Shown here: positions 11,403 to 21,866 of the stretch, in pieces | Layout of the letters: each line of letters opens with the position of its first letter | Position numbering within the stretch: position 1 is the stretch's first letter | Assembly: GCA_028753945.1 (NCBI GenBank) | Contig: JAPNXP010000006.1 | Coordinates: forward strand, 2,604,001-2,668,000 | Direction: 5' to 3' | From: Hexactinellida sp. DTS-2022 | Lineage: Eukaryota; Porifera; Hexactinellida | DNA length: 64,000 nt | Translations under genes and position numbers: made by a program | The notes under the pieces: generated by a model | The model's input: the letters and a program-made list of their open reading frames with translations, nothing else | What the model was told of the DNA's origin: nothing | Database searches by the model: none

Positions 11403-12794
11403 TCAAGCAGTAACAATGGATTCTAGGACTACCTCAGATGGGTATTTCAATCCTCCGCGATCGGAGAGTTCTATTAGTTTGAATTGAGATAGAGTAGAGG
11501 GTTCATCGACAAGTAGATCCCTATCAAAAGTTAAGATATCCCGACAAACACGACAAGGCTGACTATGTTTTAAGTATTGGTGTACTGAGTAGCCAGCAAT
11601 AAAGGTTAAGGATTGAAGTACCTGTATATTACACTCAATAGCAGAAAGATCTGAAATTGCATGCAAGAATGGATCTAGATCAAAATCGTTATTAGAATCT
11701 GCACCTTCCAAAGATGAAAAAGAGTGAATGAACTCTTGAAAAGAAGATGTGCTAGAAACAGTTTGACTGGAAAACATGCTTAGGATGTTAGATACTTTAA
11801 GACGGCGCTCTGATTCTAAGATTTGCAGATAGGAAACATGGTAATTTGTTCCTGACATCATACGATACAGCCCAAAATGGTGTTCTAATGGGTCTGTCTG
11901 TAAGAATGATGTTAATAAGTAGGAATAACCACAAGTCTCTGTTAGAAAATTTGTTATCTGGGGTAACACAAGACATGCATGTTTTAAGATTGTAAATGTC
12001 TGTTTGCTCAATTTACCACCTTTCTCGGGCAGTGACTGCCAAGCATCTAACCAATAAACAATTCGTGTCAGAAAGATAAATCGCTCATCATTAAATGTTA
12101 GAGGTTTAGACATAGGATCATTCAAACGAACATGTTTGTAGGGCATGTTAACGTTGAAGATTTTCCAGAGAGATAAGAGAATCCCAACAAAGTCAGAAGT
12201 GTTGGATTTATATGCTGGAGATCGTTGTTCATTCTGTATGGCTAAACCAGCAATGGTGGATTCATGAACTACTTTCAAAACCAACTTAATATTCTGACGT
12301 TCAAGGCTGGATGGGTAACAAGATTTAGCTGTCAAACGCGGAGCGAGTTTTGCCAAGCTATCTCTCTCGGAGTTATATAGCATACGGATGTCACGGAAAG
12401 AAGCATGACATATTTTTAATGGATAGGTATACTGGTCAATAGAAATACAATTCAAATCCGGATAAGAAAACAGTTTACCATCAGATTGCTGATTTAACCA
12501 ATTATTTCGAACACTTTTAAGAATATGTACAAAGTCAAACGTGAGGAAAAGATTTCTATTGATATCACAAGGATGTGGTACTTTTGCATCCAGTTTACCA
12601 ATAGGGGAAAACAATTTAAAAAGTTTGACATTAAGAGGATAGTTGTCGGTAGAGATGATTTGAACGAATAAGCCACATTCCTCGACATCACGAATACAAG
12701 ATTTGATAGTCTCGAATATATTTTCAGCTGTTACAGAAGCACATGGCAAAAGACGAACAATAGAAGACCATTTCTTATACAAGCTGGAGACCAT
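11403..12794 (-). CDS. P-element transposase, C-terminal half
   Basis: The frame continues the product of 12731-14005 after the frameshift near 12822. It covers the rest of the RNase H-like core and the inserted GTP-binding-type region: VSSLYKKWSSIVRLLPCAS, IISTDNYPLN, FVHILKSVRNNWLNQ, then LTSFLQTDPLEHHFGLYRM and LQSLTFIAGYSVHQYL. These are hallmark blocks of THAP9 and Drosophila P transposase. The first ATG at 12794 is probably not a real start, because family sequence extends upstream of it. The frame ends at a TGA at 11403; family-like sequence in the same frame continues to about 11163, with a LMPAFVKGPSRKIIV block also found in element A, so this stop looks premature or marks an exon border. 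Confidence 0.88.
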   Translation of the reverse strand: MVSSLYKKWSSIVRLLPCASVTAENIFETIKSCIRDVEECGLFVQIISTDNYPLNVKLFKLFSPIGKLDAKVPHPCDINRNLFLTFDFVHILKSVRNNWLNQQSDGKLFSYPDLNCISIDQYTYPLKICHASFRDIRMLYNSERDSLAKLAPRLTAKSCYPSSLERQNIKLVLKVVHESTIAGLAIQNEQRSPAYKSNTSDFVGILLSLWKIFNVNMPYKHVRLNDPMSKPLTFNDERFIFLTRIVYWLDAWQSLPEKGGKLSKQTFTILKHACLVLPQITNFLTETCGYSYLLTSFLQTDPLEHHFGLYRMMSGTNYHVSYLQILESERRLKVSNILSMFSSQTVSSTSSFQEFIHSFSSLEGADSNNDFDLDPFLHAISDLSAIECNIQVLQSLTFIAGYSVHQYLKHSQPCRVCRDILTFDRDLLVDEPSTLSQFKLIELSDRGGLKYPSEVVLESIVTA

Positions 12795-14005
12795 AATCGC
12801 GAAAACAGTCTTTGTAGGATTCCTGGATCAAGGTTAGAACAAAGTATTTTACCCCCTTTATATGAAATATCGGATTTGACATGAATCTCATCCATTTGAA
12901 AAATAACATGTCTTTGTTCCAGAGAGAAAGATTGTGTGGCTTGTTTAAGGAATGTAAAGAACTCGTTTTCAAGACCAAAGGATGAATACAACTTTTGTAA
13001 TGTACTGGGGTGCGGAAGAGATAGACAGGACATACTCTGAAGATACTGGTATGATACAGGTGAAATGAAATGTGTTTTCAGAGATAAAATTTGGGTTAAT
13101 ACGTTATATCTCCGCCTATTTTTCGGGACAAGACTGTTTTGAAGTTGGCAAATAATAAATTGGAGTCTAGAAGCCTCTGGATAAGGAATCAGTTCGTCAT
13201 CGGATTTGGTTTCATGCATATTATCAATAATTTGTTGGAGGTGACGTTCTGCGGAAGCGAAATGAGATGCATTATTAGAACTAGTGGGAAAAGTTTCAGT
13301 GTCTATAGAAGGTGGTGGATTGGAAATTTCATCAAGGATAGATACAAGTTGTCGAATATCACTCAAAGTTACTTGAGAAATTGAAAACATTTCACCTTTA
13401 AAATAAGCATTTACGGATAAATCAAATTCGACTGACAAGTACGTATCAACTTCAATTTTACGATTATGAAAACCAGGACGCATAATGATTAAAGTCAATT
13501 CATCAGGGTACCATAAGGACCACGTTTTATGTATAGAGAGAAAAGGTAACTTATCTTGTAACTCCTGGAAACTTTGGATCTTAAATCTTTTATTTTCTTC
13601 AACTTTTGACTTGAGACTAAGTGTCACCGCTTGATTGAGGAGCTCGTCATCCTTGCATTCTCGAGAGAGACGGCTGCGTTTGTTGGTAGAGTGAGATGAA
13701 TAATATAGTGGACATCCTGGTAGTATAGCTGGCACTGCTCCCTCTTTCAGCTTAGGACGACTTCTTGGCATCTCTCGATAACTCCCGTCTCCATTCGGGA
13801 CTCTATGCATATATTCGATATCTTCCTCTCTAAAATGCTTCGAGCATACATACACGACTTTCAGCTCATCAACATCTTCTCTGTGTAGAGCTCGCAGCCA
13901 AGCGTGTTTCAGTTCATCTGGCTCAAGTGGCATCTTGAAAACTGGAATTCTGTCATTCGGGTCGTAATTGCTCCTGCAGCCTGGGGCAGAACAATTGTTC
14001 GGCAT
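12731..14005 (-). CDS. THAP9-like P-element transposase, N-terminal half
   Basis: The 424-codon frame opens with a THAP C2CH zinc finger: MPNNCSAPGC at residues 1-10, HAWLRALHRED, VYVCSKHF with the Cys-x2-His pair, and GAVPAILPG, the AVPxxxP signature that closes the fold. This domain binds the element's own ends. After a spacer come the leucine-rich dimerisation-like region and the first part of the RNase H-like catalytic core (FQMDEIHVKSDISYKGGKI, with its acidic Asp/Glu pair). The frame then leaves the family sequence near position 12822: the following DNA in the next frame reads NPTKTVFAIMVSSL, the expected continuation. A single lost base therefore splits one transposase into two frames; residues after about 395 are out-of-frame readthrough. 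Confidence 0.9.
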   Translation of the reverse strand: MPNNCSAPGCRSNYDPNDRIPVFKMPLEPDELKHAWLRALHREDVDELKVVYVCSKHFREEDIEYMHRVPNGDGSYREMPRSRPKLKEGAVPAILPGCPLYYSSHSTNKRSRLSRECKDDELLNQAVTLSLKSKVEENKRFKIQSFQELQDKLPFLSIHKTWSLWYPDELTLIIMRPGFHNRKIEVDTYLSVEFDLSVNAYFKGEMFSISQVTLSDIRQLVSILDEISNPPPSIDTETFPTSSNNASHFASAERHLQQIIDNMHETKSDDELIPYPEASRLQFIICQLQNSLVPKNRRRYNVLTQILSLKTHFISPVSYQYLQSMSCLSLPHPSTLQKLYSSFGLENEFFTFLKQATQSFSLEQRHVIFQMDEIHVKSDISYKGGKILCSNLDPGILQRLFSRLWSPACIRNGLLLFVFCHVLL

Positions 14006-14500
14006 TCGAAAATATTAGCAGCTAGCAAAATTTAGATAACAGGAATGTTAGAAGATGCGCTAATAAAGGAGAAATAGAATATAAATAAAGTTATCTAGAA
14101 AATCTATCAAAACATCTATTACTCAATTGTATTAATACATAATAGTCTAATTTAATAGATTATGGGTGATTAATAATTATATCGGCTAACGCATCCCTGG
14201 TCCAAAATCCACAAGTTACTCTTAGGCATTATGTATAGTAGGCTATGGAATAATTAAATTGTATTGAATATTAGAATATTTGTATAATAGATTTAATTAA
14301 GAAGTAGATAAATTTAATTATTTCGTATGAAGCAAGAGTGTCAAGGTTTGTATAACTAAGTCTAGTCCTAAATGTATTGCAAAGATATGCCGAAGAGAAA
14401 AATACCCGTTCTGCCATTACAGAAGTTGGAGGAACAACAGTTAGTAGCATTTGGTTAAAAAAAATTAAATTCCCCCTTTTCCTGTCTGCTCGGCAATAGT

Positions 14501-14997
14501 GAATTTGTTGCAGTCCAAATGCGTTTCAACGCCAAACGCGTTTGGCGCATTTTAATTCAGCCAAAAGCGTTTGGCGTGTTTTTATATACGCCATTCGCGT
14601 TTCTAACATTATTTCTTTTTATTTGGTGTTATTTAATTCAAATTTTGTTCAACAATACAAATAATTTTGAATTATTCGGAATTATATTTCCCCTAAGGCG
14701 AGGACATATTGTTCAATAACTTAGTTTTGAACGTGAATTGTTTTTAATTCACAATGGTTTTAAATATTTAGTATAAGTCGCAATGGTATCATTTTAGTAC
14801 AGAGATTAAAATTAACAGTAAATATTGTAGAACAGATATTTGAATATTAATTAGATACATACTCTGTTTGTGAATAATCTAACTAGCATTAATTAAATAA
14901 CACCAAATAAAAAGAAATAATGTTAGAAACGCGAATGGCGTATATAAACACGCCAAACGCGTTTGGCGTTGAAACGCACTTGGACTGCAACAAATTC
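14501..14997. mobile_element. Foldback MITE with GCGTTTGGCG arms
   Basis: The left arm, 14501 to about 14640, and the right arm, about 14883-14997, are inverted copies. They share GAATTTGTTGCAGTCCAA, CAACGCCAAACGCGTTTGGC, ATATACGCCATTCGCGTTTC and ATTTGGTGTTATTTAATT. The left arm carries an extra internal copy of the AAAGCGTTTGGCG motif. The loop is AT-rich without genes. No convincing target duplication was found. Confidence 0.8.
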
Positions 14998-15149
14998 ATA
15001 TTTCAATATGGATGACCGTTTCTTAGGATGAATCTGTGTGTTTGTAACCTGTAGAGATGCATCAATTGCTAATTGTAGTTTATTTGCAAATTGTAGTCAC
15101 CGGGATCTGAACTTTGTGAATTAGAAGGATTCACTTCTTATTAAGTTCT

Positions 15150-15269
15150 TAATAAATTTCTTCCAACAATTTGTCTTCATCTTCCACTTTCGGGATTAAT
15201 GTGGGGAGCAAGTCATAAAAAAATCTTTACTACCTCTTTTTCTAGCTGTGCATGGGAATTATGCAGACA
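15150..15269 (-). pseudogene. C-terminal fragment of the hAT transposase
   Basis: The minus strand reads CLHNSHAQLEKEVVKIF and, after a frameshift, PTLIPKVEDEDKLLEEIY, which looks like the region before the hAT dimerisation domain. It continues the fragment at 16840-17145 once the TTAA-flanked element at 15274-16835 is removed. Confidence 0.55.
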
Positions 15270-15273
15270 TTAA

Positions 15274-16835
15274 GGCCAAACTATACTCAAGAATGATATT
15301 GAGATTATGATCTTTTTGGATAGTACCCTATAAAATAAACCAGCATTTAAAATTTCAGCTGTTTCTGACTCATACTTTCGAAGTTGCGACCTTTTTAGAG
15401 CTTAGGAATGTATGCATCATCATCAAAAGCTCAGTTTTCAAATGGACGATCATAACTTTTGGTCTAGATTTCACAGATTTGGTTCAATATGCTTGAAACC
15501 AAGTTTAAATGAATGAATACATATGTTCCTTTATAGAAATACGTTTTTTAACACTTCCGAAAAAAACTTTCAGAGTTACAGCACTTTGATGTCAGATTTC
15601 TACCGCCAACCTATAACATTTCGATGTTTGGCAGTCAAAGACTGACTTCAATGGGCTGTTACTCTGAAAGTTTTTGTCGGAAGTGTTAAAAAACGTATTT
15701 CTATAATGGAACATATGTATTCATTCATTCAAACTTGGTTTCGAACATATTGAACCAAATTTGTGGAATCTAGACCAAAAGTTATAATGGTAGGTTTTTA
15801 CATACACCACTATTTTGACTCAAATCAAGTGAATTTATATGTTTATAACTATTTTGCAAATGCTTTCATCCGTTTTTCATATGAGTTGGTAATAGTACAT
15901 AGATGTGAATACAAAGTTAGTGCTAAGCTCTAGAGTTTATAGTTTTCGAGAAAAATATTTGCTAAATCATAAAAATGGGCACACTTTATGCCCATATATG
16001 GTCATTTGGAAAAATTGTGCGAGTTAGGGTCTCAAAATGTATTATTGAGGGATAGTAAACCGGGTATTGGGATCATTTTGCACTCAAAATTTTATTTATT
16101 GGTCTTCGGGTTACTGAGATTCAAAATAGAAAAGTGAAAGGACCACCCAATGAGTTGAAAGGTCAGAAAGTTTTAATTGCTTGAGCGTTCACAGTTTTTA
16201 TCCTAATTGTTTGAAACCAAGTGTAAACTAATGAATATATATTCAATTTGGGAATGACCCTTGATCTAAACTCCACAATGCGAACTTTCAGAGTTCCAGC
16301 CCTTTGAAGTCTGACTTGGCACATTGACAATCCAAATCTGACTTAAAATGACTATAACTCAGAATTTTTTGATTAGAATGTTGAAAATTTTGGTTTAGAT
16401 CCTAAGTATATATGCAAAGATACTATTGGATGAATAACAACGAAATTGATAGTAAATTATGGCAGTGCGAGCCTACAAACTTTTTAACCCATTTGAAAAA
16501 GTCACCCTCCATGATGTCCATCACATTCCAGGATCTTATAAAGGTCGCTACAGCAAAACTATCGGTCAGATTCACCTGAAATTTGAAATGTAGGTATACT
16601 TTACAGGGTACTATCCAAAAACAATCGAATCTCAATTTATCTGATGAGCATTGTGGGGCCGTAATTTAAATTTTCGTCCGAAATTGGCTATATAACAGGG
16701 AATTCCTGGTTCACAGAGCCCTACTGACTTCAAATCTACTCAGAATTCAAAAAAATTTTGCCAGATTATCTACCAGTGTGAAACAAACAGGAAAACGAAT
16801 TAAACTCATTTTCCCATTTGCAGTATAGTTTGGCC
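15274..16835. mobile_element. TTAA-flanked (piggyBac-type?) non-autonomous element
   Basis: The ends are perfect inverted repeats, GGCCAAACTATA at the left and TATAGTTTGGCC at the right, each bordered by TTAA (15270-15273 and 16836-16839). A second inverted block (GGATAGTACCCTATAAA near 15317; TTTACAGGGTACTATCC near 16600) lies inside. TTAA duplication is the piggyBac signature, although piggyBac ends usually start CC. The element is inserted in a hAT transposase sequence that resumes on both sides. It contains no transposase and carries a large hairpin at 15453-15795. Confidence 0.7.
15453..15795. repeat. Large inverted repeat inside the TTAA element
   Basis: Arms of about 150-165 bp fold together around 15620-15640. 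Shared blocks include ACATATGTTCC, AAATACGTTTTTTAACACTTCCG and GAACCAAATTTGTG versus its complement. It has no coding sequence and may itself be an older nested foldback. Confidence 0.8.
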
Positions 16836-16839
16836 TTAA

Positions 16840-17147
16840 AAGATTACAGAAGCATCTGTATACCGCTCCTGTACAAAGCGTTTTTTAAGAGCTTCTTTGA
16901 TTCTATCATCAAAATATGAATGACACATTTGTAGTTCATCTAACATAAACTTGATAGTCGCATCTGCTGTAATCAAATTTTCGTCACGTCTCCATAATGC
17001 CTCAATCGCTTCTTGATTGGCCGCAGAAATTTGCTAATTCTTGAGATTTCCGTTTTTCTTGATCGCTAAGAGCTATCATTTCGTGAATGTCTAACAATGC
17101 CTTTAGAACAGGCTTTTAATCTCGATTATACGTTCAAGCATATTACA
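16840..17147 (-). pseudogene. Middle/C-terminal part of a BED-finger hAT transposase, minus strand
   Basis: The minus strand reads NMLERIIEIK, then PVLKALLDIHEMIALSD and, after a frameshift, IEALWRRDENLITADATIKF, MLDELQMCHSYFDDRIKE and ALKKRFVQERYTDASVIF. This is the typical hAT sequence that follows the CKTRWGSLL motif. That motif is at the end of 17391-18455, but on the plus strand. The two parts thus join head to tail only if the 17148-18455 segment is turned around. Confidence 0.7.
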
Positions 17148-17310
17148 GTACACAGTCGCTAATCCGAACAGGGGTGTTCCGATTCAAAAAATTCTGTTCC
17201 GATTAGTGAATTCGTACGGATTAGTGGAGTAATACATGTTCTATAGGCCTTTATAAAATGAGATCCCGGTAATCCGAACCAAACTTGTCCAAACATTTTG
17301 AATTCAAATT
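17148..17310. mobile_element. MITE arm at the left inversion junction
   Basis: It begins TTACAGTACACAGTCGCTAA and contains TCCGAACAGG, GTTCCGATTC and GAATTCGTACGGATTAGTGG. A reverse-oriented copy of the same family is at 58037-58727, interrupted there by a foldback. A CAGTGCACCCTCGCTACCCG end of similar type sits at 18456, at the other end of the hAT N-terminal segment. Confidence 0.6.
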
Positions 17311-17390
17311 AACACTTAGTATAATACTTAAATACTAGTCTTGAGACATATTTATTTATAATTCCATTGTAATGAGAATTTGACGGAGCT

Positions 17391-18455
17391 GAGTTTTGGC
17401 AGCATTTCAAACGTTCCAAATCTGGCAAACTCTCCGAATGTAAAATCTGCAAAATAGTAATCAAGTGTGATGGCGGATCAACTAAAGGTTTGCATGTTCA
17501 TCTGAAAATGATCCATCAGATTGAATTACTAAGACGAACTAATTCAGAGAGTAATTCTGAGCATATATCAAAATCAAAACTTAATATAGCAGGAAAAGTT
17601 GACTGTTTTCTCGATGATTCTTGTGTTCCAGCAGTTCTAGTCAAAATGACTGCTAGTGATGGCCTTTCGTTTAATATTTTTGTAACTTCTTCGTACCTAA
17701 GAAAATCTGTTACTGCTCTTCTTGGTCATTCTCTTCCGAAATCTGTAAATGGAATAAAAGAACAAGTTATGAGATAAGCTGATAATTTAAGTCAAAGGGT
17801 TGCCAGATTTTTGCAATCTAGAAATCGAAAAATGAAAAGTTATCTCTTACATTTGATGAATGGACATCTTTACATATCAAAAGATATATTAATATCAATA
17901 TCCATAGCAAAGTATCCTTTCGGAATCTTGGATTGGTCAGGATAAATGGAAAATATTCAGCAGATAATGTTCCGAATTGATTTCAATTAAACTCCATGAA
18001 TTTAGAATGGATTAATCAAGAATCTGATGATATTGTAGCTATAACAACAGATAGCCTCGCCATGATGAAAAAACTGGGACGGCCATTTCTGCAATTATGT
18101 TACGCTCATGGTCTTCAATTTGTAACTCAGGATGTATTTTATACTCAATCCCATGATACAGAAGAACTTATATATCATTCAAAAACGAGTGAAACAGATG
18201 AAGATGATGATTTCGAAATATTGGATGACTGTGATGAGATTGATGGATTAATTGTCCTAGGTGATGCTGCTAAAGAGAATAAGAATTGTCTACGCTATGA
18301 TATTCTTGACTTATCAAATATAATACGTAAGTTTGTCAAGATCTTTAAACGATCTCCTTTTAAAAATGAAATACTACAACGCTATGTAAAGGAAATATAT
18401 CCGAACGGTTAAATTTGATTCTTGATTGCAAGACTAGATGGGGTTCATTATTACA
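17391..18455 (+). pseudogene. N-terminal half of a BED-finger hAT transposase
   Basis: A BED zinc finger opens the sequence: EFWQHFKRSK, CKIC at about 17440, then HVHLKMIHQ supplying the histidines (17391-17520). A stop at 17775 and frame changes follow, with coding pattern resuming as LTFDEWTSLHIKRYININIH (about 17845-17910), the hAT DEWTS motif, and AITTDSLAMMKKLGRPF with LCYAHGLQFVTQDVFY (17996-18150), which holds a catalytic acidic residue and the conserved CxxH. An acidic linker leads, after one more frameshift near 18411, to LILDCKTRWGSLL. There it is cut by a MITE end at 18456. The rest of the protein lies at 16840-17147 on the other strand. Confidence 0.8.
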
Positions 18456-18660
18456 GTGCACCCTCGCTACCCGAACAGAAGATCAAAAACTATTTTTTGT
18501 ATAAATTTGGGGGAAAAATATTAAATAATTGTATAAGTACGCACTTAAGTATGTACTTAACTAAGTACGAACTTAGTACTTGTACTTAAGTATCGGATAC
18601 CGACAATTAGGACTTCCCTAGTAATCTTAGTGACTACGGGCCCTGATAGTTAATGGTGGA
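18456..18660. mobile_element. MITE end(s) at the right inversion junction
   Basis: The segment starts CAGTGCACCCTCGCTACC directly after the hAT motif CKTRWGSLL. It then runs into a block of alternating AAGTAC/GTACTTAAG repeats closing in CTTAGTGACTACGGGCCC. The latter block matches one end of the MITE at 50167-50754, so two repeats are probably fused here. Confidence 0.5.
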
Positions 18661-19775
18661 TTATATTTCTTTCATAGAATTTCGTGGTGCTGGTTCCCAG
18701 TTAGAAATAGAGATTTCGGTATGGAATCTGGAATGAGAGTATGGATCTTAGCTATTATTGCAGTACAGAGTTCTTGATCTTTAGAGGTCATTAAACAATG
18801 TATGCCTGGGAGTGCATGTCGATCAATTACCACGAATACTGTCCACAATTGGGAGAATTAGGTTGGCAACAAGGGCGTCGCCAGGGTAAAATCTAGGGAG
18901 GGGGCAGGGACGTTGGTAGGATGTTTCACCTAGGGGGGGGGGCATAGAAATTGCCAGGGGGGGCAAACATTATATTGGTGTTAGATCTAGCAGTTGACGT
19001 TACCAAGAACTAGGCGATAAAGATAAAGCTTTCTAGTTTAATGTCCTGCAAAGTATGAAAAGTAGCCTACAAAAATTAACACATTAACAAGAATTTTGCA
19101 CTCCAGCAAAAGCTACAGCTTAACTACTAGCTATAATGACAGTAAAAGTCAATTTTGACAGGTAACAGGTCTAAAGAAAAGGTATATTGGGTTTGTAAAC
19201 AGTTGATTAGAAGTTACAACCAAAGTTGCCAAAATAACTAGGAATATCCTACAAGACGCATCTAGATTGCCAACAGTCCATTCCTGTCAACCGTACAGGG
19301 ATTTCAACCATGTTGAATGTTCTGTCCAGACGTACAGGGATGTAATAAATTGGTATATGGATTACTAGTTTGGATAAATTATAGATTGTTTGTCGAATAA
19401 TACCTAAAAATGCCTAAACCTAAATGTAGCATTATGTTTTGTGTAAATTAATATCCTATTCAAGCGTAAATGGATTCTCTGTACAAAATATATATTTCTA
19501 TATTATCTGCGTTCATAAGTGATTAAATTGATTTATGTCAAAATTAATAAGAATAAAGAACATTATCGTATGTATATCTTGACATACATAATAAAATGTT
19601 TTGGTTAGTAAAATTCGTTTCAGTATAAGTGTAGATTTACATTTTAGACGAGCGAGCGAGAAAAAATTGAGGTGTCTAGGGATCTTGACCAATCTACAGG
19701 GGAAAATCGGAGCCTCGTACAGGGATATGACTCAAATGGATTGGAAAGTTAAACTCATTAAATTGATTTAATAGC
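18660..19775. other. Repeat-poor AT-rich spacer with one G-rich patch
   Basis: No gene is recognised. A G-rich patch at about 18890-18970 (runs of 5-10 G) resembles a decayed GC-rich MITE end (GGCGTCGCCAGGG). Three copies of an ACAGGGAT-containing phrase occur at about 19295, 19335 and 19715. Confidence 0.4.
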
Positions 19776-20092
19776 ATCAATCGTGACCTACGTTATATAA
19801 GGCCTATGTACCAAATTTGTGAAACTGGACCATGGATTAAAAGAAGGCTATTGGTAAATAGGTTATTTATCGTTATCTAAATAACTAGTAGTGATAGTCC
19901 TCATAAATGTTCTATAACAATATAGGAACATGGTATCAAGGTGTACATAGCACTCTTCAGAATTGAGCTATGTCATCATTTGAATACGTAATCGCTATTT
20001 TTGGTAGGTATTATCGTGTTTTTATAGCCCGCTTTTAACATAGTTAGACGCGTTATAAATGTTCAAAATTGGAACATGAGGATGTCCATAAC
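19776..20092. repeat. Dispersed repeat shared with 51948-52256
   Basis: The two stretches share GTGACCTACGTTATA, AAGGCCTA, TGTCATCATTTGA.TACGTAATCG, TTTTTATAGCCC-type and GACGCGTTATAAATGTTCA blocks in the same order. Each is about 310 bp. No clear terminal inverted repeat was found. Confidence 0.65.
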
Positions 20093-20095
20093 TAG

Positions 20096-21866
20096 TTGAA
20101 TGAGATATATCGAAATTATAAATGGAATGTTGATACATTCCTCGGTTACCATATTATTTGTCTTCCAAGATACACTAAAGGAGGGGGTTTAGCAGTTATT
20201 GCTCGCAAAGGCTTTGATATCCAAAAACTTGCTATTCATAGTTTTGCTACATTTGAACATCTTGATCTAACTATTAATAATATTGCCAAAAATACTAAGA
20301 TCAGACTTATCTTAATTTATCGTCCGCCTTGCTCTAAAAAGAATAAATTTTCAGTATCTCAATTCCTTGATGAGTTGTCAGTGCTAATGGAGGATATACT
20401 AAGTTATCCACATAAAGTATGTATTATTGGTTGGGGATTATAATATCCAGTTTGACAACTCTGTGGATTTCTACACCTCTAGATTTATTGATATTCTAGA
20501 CTCTTTCTCACTTCATCAACATGTTCACTCGCCTACGCATGTATCAAATCATTAATTAGATATTATTGTTTCAAGAGTATGTGATATCAACATCAGAAAT
20601 TGAACTATTATATTCTACACCATCCGACCATGCCTGTGTACTCAGGCACGTAGCTACGGGGGGGCGAGGGGGGGCGACTGCCCCCCCAAAAAGTACTTCT
20701 CGCCCCCCCATCCAAGATAATTTAGGAAGTGTTCGTTATAGTAAATAGAGTGATTCGTCCCCCCTTGCCCCCCCGACTCCCTGCACTTGCCCCCCCAACA
20801 TAAAATTTGCCCCCCTGAATTACATACTCTAGCTACGTGCCTGTGTGTACTGTGTACTGTAAACTCACAATACCACGACCTGAAACTACCAGAATGAAAA
20901 TTGTATACAGGAAAAGTAAAGATATTGATATAGATAGTTTAACTAAAGATATCACTGCGGCCTGTTTGAATATTATAACTTGACAATGTTTCAGCTAGAT
21001 TAGAATCTATTTACAAAATTTGCTTGATATACATGCTCCTCTTTCCACAAGAGTGATAACATGCCGTCCTAAATCTCCTTGGTACAAAAATGAATTCAGA
21101 GATGCTAAAAGATTGAAGCGGAGAGCTGAAAGAAGATATCTAAAATCAAGACTTGCAATCCACCTTGGCGATCTAAAAGATAAATCTCGAATTTACAATG
21201 AGCTGCGTGAATCTGCTAAAACTAGTTATTACAGAACTAAATTGATGAATGTGACAATAATCGCCTATTTGTATTTATAAATTCACTTCTTGGAAAAAAC
21301 TATGTTGCCACCAAGCTCCCAAACACACTTCTAAGACTGATCTCGCAAATCGTTTTGCCGATTTTTTTCATCTTAAAATTGTTAAATTACACAATAGTTT
21401 AAATTGTGTGAGTAACACGATGTCTTTTAGTTTACTTGAATCATGCTCAGCTAAAATAACACACTTTGAATTTGTCCACCCGAGTGAGTTACTGAAGATA
21501 ATCACTGGTACATCAAAAGCAACATCTAATCTAGACCAGCTTCCTATTCCTATTTTGAAAAAGTGTATTCGGCCACTCCTTCTACCTATTACAGCAATCA
21601 TAAACAGATCATTATCAACTGGTGTTTTCCATCACACCTTTAGAAATCTCTAGTTTATCCCATGATTAAAAAATCCTCCCTAGATTTGGATAATTTAGCA
21701 AATTATCGTCCAGTTTCGAACCTTCCCTTTTTAAGTAAGATTATTGAGCGTATAGTGGTTTCTCAGATTGATTGCTATTTGCTTGAGAACAATCTTTACC
21801 CAAGTAAACAGTCAGCATATATGCGCTACCACTCTACTGAAACACTGCTGCTAATAGTCCAGCAAT
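20096..21866 (+). pseudogene. CR1/L2-like LINE ORF2 remnant (endonuclease and start of reverse transcriptase)
   Basis: The order is that of a non-LTR retrotransposon ORF2. At 20096-20440 an AP-type endonuclease segment reads RYTKGGGLAVIARKG and IRLILIYRPPCSKKN, then IIG at the phosphodiesterase motif. A frameshift leads to RFIDILDSFSLHQHVHSPTH (about 20480-20560). A hAT MITE interrupts at 20643-20843. The linker follows (PWYKNEFRDAKRLKRRAERR at 21020-21280), then the N-terminal reverse transcriptase blocks: PIPILKKCIRPLLLPI (21408-21650) and LANYRPVSNLPFLSKIIERI with NNLYPSKQSAY and STETLLLIV (21662-21866). The sequence stops there at the foldback element, so the catalytic FADD region is absent. 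Several frameshifts make it dead. Confidence 0.85.
20643..20843. mobile_element. 201 bp GC-rich hAT MITE inside the LINE
   Basis: The perfect inverted ends are CAGGCACGTAGCT and AGCTACGTGCCTG, with an exact 8 bp duplication TGTGTACT at 20635-20642 and 20844-20851. The interior is C/G rich (runs of 6-7 C or G). A fragment of the same kind occurs near 22525 (CAGGCCAGTAGCTAGGGGG). Confidence 0.92.

Larger units (their letters stand above)
10636..14247 (-). mobile_element. P-type transposon B, nearly intact
   Basis: The 3.6 kb element is bounded by inverted repeats of about 70 bp that differ at the outermost base and at one internal position (left 10636-10706, right 14177-14247). Both start (A/C)ATAGCCTACTATACATAA and run in to GCGTTAGCCGATATA. 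A 7 bp direct repeat GAATAAT flanks it (10629-10635 and 14248-14254; 7 of 8 if eight are counted). It encodes one THAP-type P transposase on the minus strand with a single frameshift and one in-frame stop. The near-identity of its ends suggests recent movement. Confidence 0.9.

Noticed and set aside
13139-13384. Open frame on the plus strand opposite the THAP transposase
   Set aside because: It is the antisense shadow of a well-supported P transposase frame and has no motif.
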